Assembly (NCBI RefSeq): GCF_014842915.1
Contig: NZ_JACYXI010000007.1
Location: 206,426 to 270,425 of the forward strand
Source: Roseibium litorale
GTDB taxonomy: Bacteria; Pseudomonadota; Alphaproteobacteria; Rhizobiales; Stappiaceae
Reading direction: 5' to 3'
DNA length: 64,000 nucleotides
Part shown: positions 23,983 through 31,644 of the stretch, one piece after another
Layout: each line of letters begins with the position of its first letter
Numbering within the stretch: the stretch's first letter is position 1
Translations under genes and position numbers: made by a program
The notes under the pieces: generated by a model
What the model was told of the DNA's origin: nothing
Seen by the model: only the letters and a program-made list of their open reading frames with translations
Database searches by the model: none

Positions 23983-26460
23983 CTACCCCCGGAAACTGAT
24001 CTGGCTGTTTGACGAAACCGCACGGAGGATTCCGGCGGGCGCTCCATCGCTCTCCGTTTCTGGAACAAGGCGAATGAGTTTCGGGGCGCCCGGGGCAATA
24101 TGGAACCAGTTGTCCAAAGGCAGGAACCCTTCGACGTCCAGATGCACGAAGCGGGCAGTCCGGGCTGCGGTCAAGGTCAGCAACCAATCTGCGTCTTCGC
24201 CCTTTGCCAGATCCGCCTGAATGTCCAGCGGCTGACGTGCTGGATCAAAGCCTTGCGGGAAATGGAAGGCTTCGGACAAGATCTCCCCCGTTGCCTCATC
24301 AACCAGCCGTGCCACGGTGACGTCATGGGCAGGCGGCCCGAAACGGTAGGCGTAGGCCGTATCGAAGAAGGCCCCGAAAAGATCCGTCGCCGCCACGTCC
24401 TGGCTGGAGTGCGGCCCGAGTTCAAACGCCCGTTTGCCCGAGACCACCGGCGTCATGCCATCGCGCAGACAGCTGACCGTCAGAACAAGCTGACGTACCG
24501 CGGGCGTTTCGTTATGAAGATGGGCAAAGAGGCCGTTGGTGCCCTCATCGCTTAAGGTAACATTCAAAGGCCGGAAGGCGCGCCGCAGCGCATGCCAGGC
24601 CGGTTTCGGACAGCCCGTGGCGTCAATCACTCCCCAGCCTGCACCTGGGAGCAGGTCCTGAAAGGTCCAGACCAGCGCACCCCGGCAGGTGGACTGCGCC
24701 CGCCGCCATTCGCCAAAGGTCTGTTCCAGAATGTCCGCTGTAACCGCCCTGGACAGATCGAGATACCGGTCCGGATCCCCATAGCGCAGCACGAGCGGAT
24801 CGACGCCATACAGCGACTTCAGATAGTGATCGCGCACATCCTCAAAGTCCCATCCCGCGCCCCTGTCCCGTGGAATCCGCGCCTTCCAGCGCGGATCATG
24901 ACCAGGTTTCACGGGCAGATGCTTTTCCAACGTCCGGCTTTCCGGAACATTGGAGAAGGCCAGGCACTCGGCGGCAAAGCGGACTTCGGCACGCCGCGCA
25001 TCCTCTAGCGGACGCAAATAGGCGCCAACGCCGTAGTAGTGGGCGACCCCTTCGTTCGGCGAGAAGGGCAATGCTCCGCCACAAGGCGAATTGGCTACAT
25101 AGGGCACATCAGGACGGTAGGCTCCTGCTGCAACACGCAGAAGCTCCTCGCAAAGCGCACCTTTCCAGCGGCTTTCCGGCAGACCCATCATCGCGCCTTG
25201 CTGATAGATCTCGCTGCCCCCGCACAAAACCGCCAGGGACGGACACTCCTGCAACCGGGTCAGCTGCTGGCGGGCCTCTTCCTGCACGAGCGCCGCAAAA
25301 GCCTCATCCTGAACCGGATAGTCATAATTGGCGAACTGGAAGTCCTGCCAGACGAGGATTCCGAGTTCATCGCAGAGCTCGAAGAAGGCGCGGGTCTCAT
25401 AGACCATCGTGCCGCCGATCCGCAGCATGTTCATTCCGGCAAGACGCGCCTTTTCCAGCAGCGGGCGGTAGGTTCCACTATCACCAGACAGACCAAGCAG
25501 ATCGGCATTGGTCCAGACTGCACCCCGGCAAAACACGGACACATCGTTGATGGTCAGGCCGAAGCCCTTGCCATCGGCGCCTGTCTCCACCTCGATCCGG
25601 CGGAAGCCGGTGCGGCCCAGATCGATTTGGCAAGAACCCAAATACAGCTGAACCTCGTAGAGGTGAGGTGTCCCGTGCGTGTGGGGCATCCAGTGACGGA
25701 CATCCGGAATTTCAAGCGTTCCCGCCCAGCGGCCTTCTTCGCTCTTTTCAAGCGTGAGACGCTGACCGCCACAAACAAGACTGACTTCTCCCATCCAACC
25801 CTCAAGCAGGCCTGAGAAGGTCAGGTAGCCAACTCCGTCCCGACCCAGATTGGCCAGAAGCTCCAGTTGGGAGAGAGTGGGCTGCCCGGCCTCATGCAGG
25901 GTGATTGCCCGCCATGGGCCGACCGCATGGATTTCAGGGCACCAGCCCGGCATGTGGCCAAGAAGCGTGGTGCGGACCAGTCGCAGGCCCTGGGACGCCG
26001 CCAGCTGCGGCCGCCAGCGGGCACGCGGCCCCTTGGCTTCCAAATAGGGTGCGAGGGCCCGGAAACAGATATCGAGACGGGACTGGGCCTTCAGATGAAC
26101 AGGAAGCTCATGGCCTTCGAACATGCTCCCGGAGCTAAGGATCAGCGTGCCATCCAGATAGACTTCCGCGATGGTCGCCAGTCCTTCCAGAGACAGAACC
26201 TTGGCGCCCTCGCCGAAGCTGACGAGATCTGCCCGGTACCAGATGTCCTTGTCGTGCAGGCTTTCAGGCGCAAGCGGGTCATAGCGGCCGGCAGCCGCCA
26301 GAGCCGCGGCAGCTGTTCCCGGCGCAGTCGCCGGAACCCAGTCGTCAATAGCGCTCAGCGCCTCCGGCGTAACCACCGCCCCCGCCGGTGTCACCGTCAG
26401 ATGAAAGCGTGTGACGGGCTGACCGGGTGACGGACGCAAGGCGGGAAAGGAGTTCGGCAT
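23983..26460 (-). CDS. GH2 glycoside hydrolase, beta-mannosidase-like
   Basis: An 825-residue cytoplasmic-looking enzyme (no signal peptide) with the GH2 layout: an N-terminal sugar-binding domain with DIWYRADL and IAEVYLDGTLI, an Ig-like domain, and a TIM barrel (FCRGAVWTNADLL, NMLRIGGTMVYE, FFELCDELGILVWQDFQFANYDYP). The last phrase is characteristic of beta-mannosidases. The acid/base Glu lies in LCGGSEIYQQ, where mannosidases normally have GNNE, and RFAAECLAFSNVPE holds the candidate nucleophile Glu. The start was set at 26460; an upstream start at 26529 would overlap the DUF1839 gene. It is the last gene of the carrier-protein operon, so its substrate may be a glycoconjugate of that pathway rather than food mannan. 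Confidence 0.84.
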   Translation of the reverse strand: MPNSFPALRPSPGQPVTRFHLTVTPAGAVVTPEALSAIDDWVPATAPGTAAAALAAAGRYDPLAPESLHDKDIWYRADLVSFGEGAKVLSLEGLATIAEVYLDGTLILSSGSMFEGHELPVHLKAQSRLDICFRALAPYLEAKGPRARWRPQLAASQGLRLVRTTLLGHMPGWCPEIHAVGPWRAITLHEAGQPTLSQLELLANLGRDGVGYLTFSGLLEGWMGEVSLVCGGQRLTLEKSEEGRWAGTLEIPDVRHWMPHTHGTPHLYEVQLYLGSCQIDLGRTGFRRIEVETGADGKGFGLTINDVSVFCRGAVWTNADLLGLSGDSGTYRPLLEKARLAGMNMLRIGGTMVYETRAFFELCDELGILVWQDFQFANYDYPVQDEAFAALVQEEARQQLTRLQECPSLAVLCGGSEIYQQGAMMGLPESRWKGALCEELLRVAAGAYRPDVPYVANSPCGGALPFSPNEGVAHYYGVGAYLRPLEDARRAEVRFAAECLAFSNVPESRTLEKHLPVKPGHDPRWKARIPRDRGAGWDFEDVRDHYLKSLYGVDPLVLRYGDPDRYLDLSRAVTADILEQTFGEWRRAQSTCRGALVWTFQDLLPGAGWGVIDATGCPKPAWHALRRAFRPLNVTLSDEGTNGLFAHLHNETPAVRQLVLTVSCLRDGMTPVVSGKRAFELGPHSSQDVAATDLFGAFFDTAYAYRFGPPAHDVTVARLVDEATGEILSEAFHFPQGFDPARQPLDIQADLAKGEDADWLLTLTAARTARFVHLDVEGFLPLDNWFHIAPGAPKLIRLVPETESDGAPAGILRAVSSNSQISFRG

Positions 26461-26488
26461 GTCGGTCCGCTCTGGCAGGAAAAGGAAA

Positions 26489-27487
26489 TCAGGCTGCGCG
26501 GAGGCCCTGCGCCACCATATGCGCGTCAAGATCTGCCATCAAATCGTCCCATGCGCTGACGGCAGGGGCAAGCGCAGGCACGAGCTTGTCGAAAGATTTG
26601 CGCATGACCGCCCGGGCAAGCTGGAACTGCACCGACTTGCAGGTGGAGGAAATCAGACGGGCCTTTGCCGCAGCCTCTTCAAGACCGGCGACGCCGTTGC
26701 GGCCAAGCCAGTCCAGATGGGCACTGAAGAGCTCGAAATTCGCCCCAAGCTGTCTCAACGTGTTGAAGGCATAAAGATGGAAGAACTCGAAAGGGCGCTC
26801 GGAAATACTGGCGACCTGTTGCGGGAAGACCTCTGAGAACGCTGCAATCGGATTGCGCTCCGGCCGCTTGGCAAGATGCGTCGCCAGCAGCGCGAGAGCC
26901 CGTTCCACGATGACGTTCTGCGCGGGCATTTTTTCCGGGAACTTCACGAACTCGGTATAAGGCAAGAACGGCAGCGGCTGGGCCTTATCACCTCTCTGGA
27001 AGACACCGTCGAAATCGTCACCTTCCAGATGATGAAGGCCAAGACCATGGAAGTAGTCCATGGAGCGGCCCTCGATATCCAGCCGGTTGACGGCAACGGT
27101 CGTCTTGCCGTGGGCGCTGTGATAGCCGACGCCCTGAGTGTCCGGCAGATAGAAACTGTCGACTTCGACCAGGCTCAACCGGCCCCGCCCGATCTGGCCT
27201 GCCACATGGGTTTCCACCCGGTCGTAGATGGCAAGCTCGGTGACCCGCAGGCCATAAAGCGTTTCCAGATCTTCAAGCGGAACCTTGAAGAACGTGAACT
27301 GGTCCCCCTCGAAATCCTGGGTGACGGAATAGGCGAGACAAGCTTCAGGCGGCAGGCCAAGCGAGGGCAGCACCTCGATCCAAACGTCCAGATAGCAGTT
27401 CGTCTCTGGCCAATCCCGCTCCGCCGCATGCAGCGGATGACGCTTGTAATTGGCCGGATCCAGATCCGGAAAAACGCGCTCGGTCAT
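26489..27487 (-). CDS. DUF1839 family protein, linked to amino acid:carrier-protein ligases
   Basis: A 332-residue soluble protein. I recognise it as DUF1839 from WPETNCYLDVWIEVLPSLGL, FEGDQFTFFKVPLEDLETLYGL and HHLEGDDFDGVF. The family has no established activity to my knowledge, but it recurs beside the aaRS-like ligases that load amino acids on carrier proteins, as here. It may accept the aminoacyl group from the carrier protein (inference). It carries a conserved-looking Cys in ETNCYLDVW and several His/Asp that could be catalytic. The second ATG (27487) has a better-spaced GAGAGG than the first (27493). It lies 15 bases after the ligase gene. Confidence 0.8.
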   Translation of the reverse strand: MTERVFPDLDPANYKRHPLHAAERDWPETNCYLDVWIEVLPSLGLPPEACLAYSVTQDFEGDQFTFFKVPLEDLETLYGLRVTELAIYDRVETHVAGQIGRGRLSLVEVDSFYLPDTQGVGYHSAHGKTTVAVNRLDIEGRSMDYFHGLGLHHLEGDDFDGVFQRGDKAQPLPFLPYTEFVKFPEKMPAQNVIVERALALLATHLAKRPERNPIAAFSEVFPQQVASISERPFEFFHLYAFNTLRQLGANFELFSAHLDWLGRNGVAGLEEAAAKARLISSTCKSVQFQLARAVMRKSFDKLVPALAPAVSAWDDLMADLDAHMVAQGLRAA

Positions 27488-27502
27488 TGCCATCCCTCTC
27501 CC

Positions 27503-28414
27503 TCAGCCCCAAAGCGCCTTGCGGACACCTTCCGGCCATTGTGCCGTGTCGAGCCCGTGATGGCGGAACAGGGCGAGAGCCAGACGTTCCAGCCCAAAAC
27601 CAACACAGGCGGTGTGAGCGGGAGACCCATCGGACAAGGTGATGCCCCAGGCCTTGCCGAAATTGTCCATGTGATAGTTGAAGCTCATGCAGGCGGTCGG
27701 GCCAGCCCCGTCATTGACGGGCACAAGCATCTCGAACTTCAGCTCCTGCTCACGCTGGCTTGCGCCCATCATGCGGCCTGCGCGCCCGAAGAAGGGATCG
27801 TTGGCCACATCTACCTCATGGGGAAGCTGCAACAGGTCCATGATTTCGCCGCCACGCCGCTTCCAGGTCTCCCGGAAGGCAATGGTCTGCTCCTGAGTGC
27901 CGACACGCACATATTCACGCTGGCGGAACATCTGCATCCGCGTCGGCTCCTTGGAAGGCTCGTGTCGGAAGCAGTAGGACTGTAGGGCGACATAGGCCCC
28001 CTCTTCCGGCAGGTTTCCACGCCGAGCCAGGATCGGATAAAGCGGATAACAAGCCGCAGGCGTCAGGGCGATGTCGGTGATTTTCTGGTTCTTTGTCCAG
28101 TCTTCCCCTGCCGCCATGCACTGGATCAGGCCCATATGGTCGTGATCATTGCCGCAGAAGGAATGCACCGTCCCCGCAAGCTGGGGAAAGTTCTTCATGT
28201 AGCCGCTGGTCTCGAAATCCGGAACCGGCATGCCGGGCGGGAAGACCATGGCCTCGGAGATTTCGTCCTTGCCAAGGCTGAGAGCCAGTTGCTCAAAGCG
28301 GGAGATCACATCTTCAAACACGGCGCTGCGGCCATAAAGGCCATCTACACCGCTGTCATAAAGAAGGCCCTGATCAAATAACTTGTCGAGAAAAGAAACG
28401 GGCGCGGTCATCAT
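27503..28414 (-). CDS. Amino acid:[carrier protein] ligase, class II aaRS-like (SerRS paralogue)
   Basis: A 303-residue stand-alone catalytic core of an atypical seryl-tRNA synthetase without the tRNA-binding coiled-coil arm. Class II motif 2 is [24 protein letters not shown] and motif 3 is [16 protein letters not shown]. Cys123 ([10 protein letters not shown]) sits where this family binds zinc, with a second Cys at SFNYHM-adjacent TACMSF. Characterised Bradyrhizobium and Agrobacterium homologues activate glycine or alanine with ATP and attach it to the phosphopantetheine arm of a partner carrier protein. Here the partner is presumably the carrier protein gene two genes upstream in the operon. 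The start directly follows the dehydrogenase stop. Confidence 0.87.
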   Translation of the reverse strand: MMTAPVSFLDKLFDQGLLYDSGVDGLYGRSAVFEDVISRFEQLALSLGKDEISEAMVFPPGMPVPDFETSGYMKNFPQLAGTVHSFCGNDHDHMGLIQCMAAGEDWTKNQKITDIALTPAACYPLYPILARRGNLPEEGAYVALQSYCFRHEPSKEPTRMQMFRQREYVRVGTQEQTIAFRETWKRRGGEIMDLLQLPHEVDVANDPFFGRAGRMMGASQREQELKFEMLVPVNDGAGPTACMSFNYHMDNFGKAWGITLSDGSPAHTACVGFGLERLALALFRHHGLDTAQWPEGVRKALWG

Positions 28415-29596
28415 TCATCCCAAAAGGCTGGTGTCTTGCTTATTGACCAGGAGCATCGTCGACGTATTGCCGAGAATGCGGTCATTCGAAATCATCAGCT
28501 GGGCAGAGTGCGCATCGCGCAGGTGCCGTCCGAGGCTGTAGGGAGTGCCATTTTTGTAAGCGGAAATCCCGCAGATCAGCATGCAGTGGTTGATGATCAC
28601 CAGGATCATCTGGGACGTGCCTACCTTGATGTTGTTCATGGCCACAGAGAAACTCATGGCATTGAGCGCATCGGCATTGCCCTTGGCTGCTTCAAACTGC
28701 TTGAGCCCCGCCACCACGTTGGCCTTGACCTGCTGCAGCAGATTGGAAGCTTCTGCCAGACGCAATGCACCCGGAGGAGTTTGTCCCGGCATCTTGCGTG
28801 CAGCCGCACGGACGAAGGCCTGAGACCGGGCGACCGCATCTGCTGCGATCCCATACCAGAGCGCGCCCCACAGAAGGTGAGACACGGCCAGCATCGACTG
28901 GGCCGCGATTTCTGCGAAAGGCCGCGGCAGGATCTGTTCTGCCGGACATTCCCCGCGGAAAATATAGCCATCGGAGCAGGTGCCACGCATGCCCAGTGTG
29001 TCCCAAACGGACGTCCGTTCAAGCGTATATTGCTCTTTCAGGAAGAGGGTTGCGACCTGATCAGGGTGCGGTGCCTCGGCGTTGCGCCGGGAGGTGACCA
29101 TAATGGCATCTGCCGCGGCCCCATAGGAAATGACCGTGGCGTCTTTGGTGAGACGGGCGATGGGACCATCCACTTCGATCGCGCAGATCGAATTCCGCAG
29201 GTTGCCACCAATTCCAGCCTCACTCGTCGCGGAAGCAACCAGCAGCTGCTCGTCACAGATCCGCTTCAGGAAAGCTTCGTGCCAGGCGCTGCCCACGGCG
29301 TAGTCGGCCAGGCTGGCAATCTGGATCTGGTGCATGGCGTAGGTCATCGCGGTCGCCGCGCAGGACTGGCCGAGGATTGCACAGACATCCGCGACCTGGG
29401 TCAGCGTGGCAGATTCACCGCCAAGCTCGGGCCGGATCATGACACCCATCAACCGCTCAGCCTTGACCGCTTCCATGCCTTCTGCGGGGAAACGGCCTTC
29501 GGCATCAACGCGATCAGCGAATTCAGCAGCGACCTTCGCCGCGCGGCGTGCGCGCTCCGCAAGGTCCATAGCTGCAACCTGGGCTGGGGCGTTCAT
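28415..29596 (-). CDS. Acyl-CoA dehydrogenase-like flavoprotein
   Basis: A 393-residue member of the acyl-CoA dehydrogenase fold: an alpha N-terminal domain with IRPELGGESATLTQVADV, a beta middle domain with ATSEAGIGGNLRNSI and WDTLGMRGTCSDGY, and a C-terminal four-helix domain ending LRDAHSAQLMISNDRILGNTS. The usual C-terminal YEG(T/S)xEIQR, which carries the catalytic Glu in many members, is replaced by MISNDRILG, so that Glu is absent at this site. Given its neighbours it probably oxidises an acyl or aminoacyl group held on the carrier protein, rather than a fatty acyl-CoA (inference). The ATG at 29596 is one base after the carrier-protein stop. Confidence 0.84.
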   Translation of the reverse strand: MNAPAQVAAMDLAERARRAAKVAAEFADRVDAEGRFPAEGMEAVKAERLMGVMIRPELGGESATLTQVADVCAILGQSCAATAMTYAMHQIQIASLADYAVGSAWHEAFLKRICDEQLLVASATSEAGIGGNLRNSICAIEVDGPIARLTKDATVISYGAAADAIMVTSRRNAEAPHPDQVATLFLKEQYTLERTSVWDTLGMRGTCSDGYIFRGECPAEQILPRPFAEIAAQSMLAVSHLLWGALWYGIAADAVARSQAFVRAAARKMPGQTPPGALRLAEASNLLQQVKANVVAGLKQFEAAKGNADALNAMSFSVAMNNIKVGTSQMILVIINHCMLICGISAYKNGTPYSLGRHLRDAHSAQLMISNDRILGNTSTMLLVNKQDTSLLG

Positions 29597-29597
29597 C

Positions 29598-29849
29598 TCA
29601 AGCCACCTGACGGTCTTTGGTAATATCTGCCAGGGCTTCGGCGATCGCCGAGATGGAAGAGAATGTTTTGCGGTTGAGATAGGCTTCCGGGAATTCGATA
29701 TCGAACTCTTCCTCAAGAGCGAGCATCAGCTGAACGGAAGCAAAAGAAGAAAGCCCTGCCTCGTAAAGATCGGCGGTATCAGCCAGCTGATCGGCAGCCA
29801 CCGGTAGCCCACCGTGCTTCGACAGCAATTCGCGAATAGTATCGTTCAT
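29598..29849 (-). CDS. Acyl/peptidyl carrier protein, first gene of the amino-acid-loading operon
   Basis: An 83-residue, acidic, helical carrier protein. The sequence DLYEAGLSSFASVQLMLALEEEF replaces the usual LGxDSL with GLSSF; Ser35 is the likely site for 4'-phosphopantetheine. The GLSSFASVQ form is what I associate with partners of aaRS-like ligases rather than fatty acid ACP. It begins the minus-strand operon that continues through dehydrogenase, ligase, DUF1839 and GH2 with 1-28 base gaps or near-overlaps. The AT-rich region upstream carries the promoter. Confidence 0.88.
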   Translation of the reverse strand: MNDTIRELLSKHGGLPVAADQLADTADLYEAGLSSFASVQLMLALEEEFDIEFPEAYLNRKTFSSISAIAEALADITKDRQVA

Positions 29850-30188
29850 TTAGCAATCCCTCGTCTAATCAGTTCAGGCCTCTGGCACCCGGCCTCAGCA
29901 TCCCTAGAGAGAACTAACTATACCGAAATAGATAAATCCGGCTTAAGCAGATTGGTTAACACGAACCAACAAAAACAAGGCCACATGAAGCGCGTCGCGC
30001 ATAACTATCAATTTTTAGCGCCGCTCTTTCGTTTCATTCACGCGCACATCATAATATTATAAAATGACATCTCTTGATAAAATTCAAAATTACTATTCAC
30101 ATCACGCATGGAAACCGATTTTAAAACGTAAAAATTTCAGCTTCTTTAGAGAAACAACCTGGCCACACAATCGCATTACAAAAACAAA
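29850..30188. promoter_or_regulatory. AT-rich regulatory region upstream of the carrier-protein operon
   Basis: About 340 bases with clearly lower GC than the surroundings, especially 29990-30180. It lies between the carrier-protein start and the terminator of ptsN. An inverted repeat TTGGTT/AACCAA at 29952-29957 and 29964-29969 could be an operator. Short open frames here lack ribosome binding sites and were not called as genes. Confidence 0.5.
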
Positions 30189-30213
30189 ACCCGGCCTCTT
30201 AACAAGACCGGGT
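30178..30213 (-). terminator. Intrinsic terminator of the rpoN-hpf-ptsN operon
   Basis: Read on the minus strand, ACCCGGTCTT pairs with AGAGGCCGGGT (30213 to 30189) and is followed by the T-rich run TTTGTTTTTGT (30188-30178). It lies 32 bases after the ptsN stop. Confidence 0.85.
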
Positions 30214-30244
30214 CTCAATAAGAACAAATCTGATACCGGGACTG

Positions 30245-30712
30245 TCAGGCTGCGTTCGAGGATGCAACCGGCTGGGTAAGCAAACCGTAAATCGCCTCAG
30301 CGTCTGCGGTTCCACGCAAGCCTCCAGCAACCTTCGCGTCGCGGAGCTGGCGCGCAATCCTGGCCAAAGCCTTGAGATGATCCGCCCCCGCGCCCTCCGG
30401 CGCCAGCAGAAGGAAAACCAGATCGACCGGCTGATCGTCCAGCGCGTCGAAGTCGATCGGCTTGTCCAGACGCGCGAAAAGACCGACCAGACGGTCGAGC
30501 CGGGTCAGTTTGCCATGCGGAATCGCAATGCCGTGACCTACACCCGTGGATCCAAGCCTTTCACGCTGAAGCAGGGTATCGAAGATTTCCCGTTCGGACA
30601 GACCCGTCAGTTCCGCAGCTTTCGCGGACATGTCCTGGATCACCTGCTTCTTGCTCTTTGCCTTCAAACAGGCAACGACCGCATCTTTCGTTAGAAGATC
30701 ACTCAGATCCAT
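30245..30712 (-). CDS. ptsN: Nitrogen phosphotransferase system EIIA (PtsN)
   Basis: PtsN is the terminal phosphoacceptor of the PTS-Ntr chain (EI-Ntr, NPr, EIIA-Ntr) and regulates potassium transport, carbon/nitrogen balance and stress responses by protein contacts. The 155-residue protein has the phosphorylation site GVGHGIAIPHGK with His66, and the EIIA core DLVFLLLAPEGAGADHLKALARIARQLRD. It lies downstream of hpf and rpoN on the same strand, the standard proteobacterial rpoN neighbourhood, and ends in a good terminator. Confidence 0.95.
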   Translation of the reverse strand: MDLSDLLTKDAVVACLKAKSKKQVIQDMSAKAAELTGLSEREIFDTLLQRERLGSTGVGHGIAIPHGKLTRLDRLVGLFARLDKPIDFDALDDQPVDLVFLLLAPEGAGADHLKALARIARQLRDAKVAGGLRGTADAEAIYGLLTQPVASSNAA

Positions 30713-30773
30713 TTTTCCGCCTACAAGTCCGTCCGCGCCGGTCTGTCATGACCGGCGCGGCTTTCCTATCCGT

Positions 30774-31364
30774 TTACTCGGCAGCCTGCTGGGCGACAAG
30801 AGCCGGATCAATCCAGCCAATGTTACCGTCAGACCGGCGATAAACCACATTCACACCGCCGTTTGCCGCGTTCTTGAAGAGGACAACCGGAGCTTCGCTC
30901 AGATCCAACTCCATAACGGCCATTCCGACGGTCAGGGTTTTCACCTTGGCCGATGTTTCCGCGATCACCAGCGGGTTGTAATCGGCTGGCAGCTCCTCTT
31001 CATCCTCTGTGGAGGCGAGAACGTAGGCTGCAGCTTCCAGCGCTTCACGCGCTGCTGCCGAAGACGGACCATGGTGATCCTTGAGCTTGCGCTTGTAACG
31101 GCGCAGCCGCTTCTCAATCTTGTCCGCGGCGAGATCGAAACTGAGGCGTGGCTCCTGGTCCTGAGCCGACACCTGCAACACAATCCCCGTATCGAGATGC
31201 AAGGAACATTCCGACTTGAAGCCTGTGCCTTCACGACTGAGCGTTACATGGCCGGTATAACCACCCGCAAAGTACTTGGACAGCGCATCCTCAATCCGGT
31301 CAGTGACGTGGATACGCAGGGCATCTCCCACGTCGACATTTTTTCCCGAAATCCGCAGTGTCAT
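30774..31364 (-). CDS. hpf: Ribosome hibernation-promoting factor, long form
   Basis: Long HPF binds the 30S decoding site through its N-terminal domain and drives 70S dimerisation (100S) through its C-terminal domain in stationary phase. The 196-residue length and two-domain build show the long form: residues 1-105 (MTLRISGKNVDVGDALRIHV) and a C-terminal domain of about 55 residues with VKTLTVGMAVMELDLSEAPVVLFKN and VVYRRSDGNIGWIDP. It lies between rpoN and ptsN; the 280-base gap to rpoN may hold its own promoter. Confidence 0.94.
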   Translation of the reverse strand: MTLRISGKNVDVGDALRIHVTDRIEDALSKYFAGGYTGHVTLSREGTGFKSECSLHLDTGIVLQVSAQDQEPRLSFDLAADKIEKRLRRYKRKLKDHHGPSSAAAREALEAAAYVLASTEDEEELPADYNPLVIAETSAKVKTLTVGMAVMELDLSEAPVVLFKNAANGGVNVVYRRSDGNIGWIDPALVAQQAAE

Positions 31365-31644
31365 GGGGACCTCTTTTCTAATTGGACCAAAGGTCGCCAG
31401 CCGAACAGACTGGCGTATGAAATGCGATGCATTCCATACCTATAGATATGGACCACTCGGCGCCTGAGCGCCATCCCCTTCACAAAAAGGCCCATAAGGC
31501 CGCCCGTATACGCATCTGACCGCCGGGTGTCAATCCGGAGGTCTCCGGTGTCTGCAGAACCATCACTTCAAGAGTTCAGTTTTTGATTGATCCGGGACAC
31601 TGCCAGCATAGACAGTCTAAAATTTTCTATACTGAAACAGACAC
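31365..31644. promoter_or_regulatory. rpoN-hpf intergenic region with small inverted repeats
   Basis: The 280 bases contain CGCCAG/CTGGCG (31395-31400, 31410-31415) and TCCATA/TATGGA pairs near 31435-31455, which may structure the hpf leader. No gene is visible. Confidence 0.35.

Noticed and set aside
26876..27985. 369-residue plus-strand frame opposite DUF1839 and the aaRS-like ligase
   Set aside because: It spans two well-supported genes on the other strand and has no recognisable domain.
30064..30279. Small plus-strand frame in the AT-rich region after the carrier-protein operon
   Set aside because: No ribosome binding site, runs through the ptsN terminator into ptsN, composition not protein-like.
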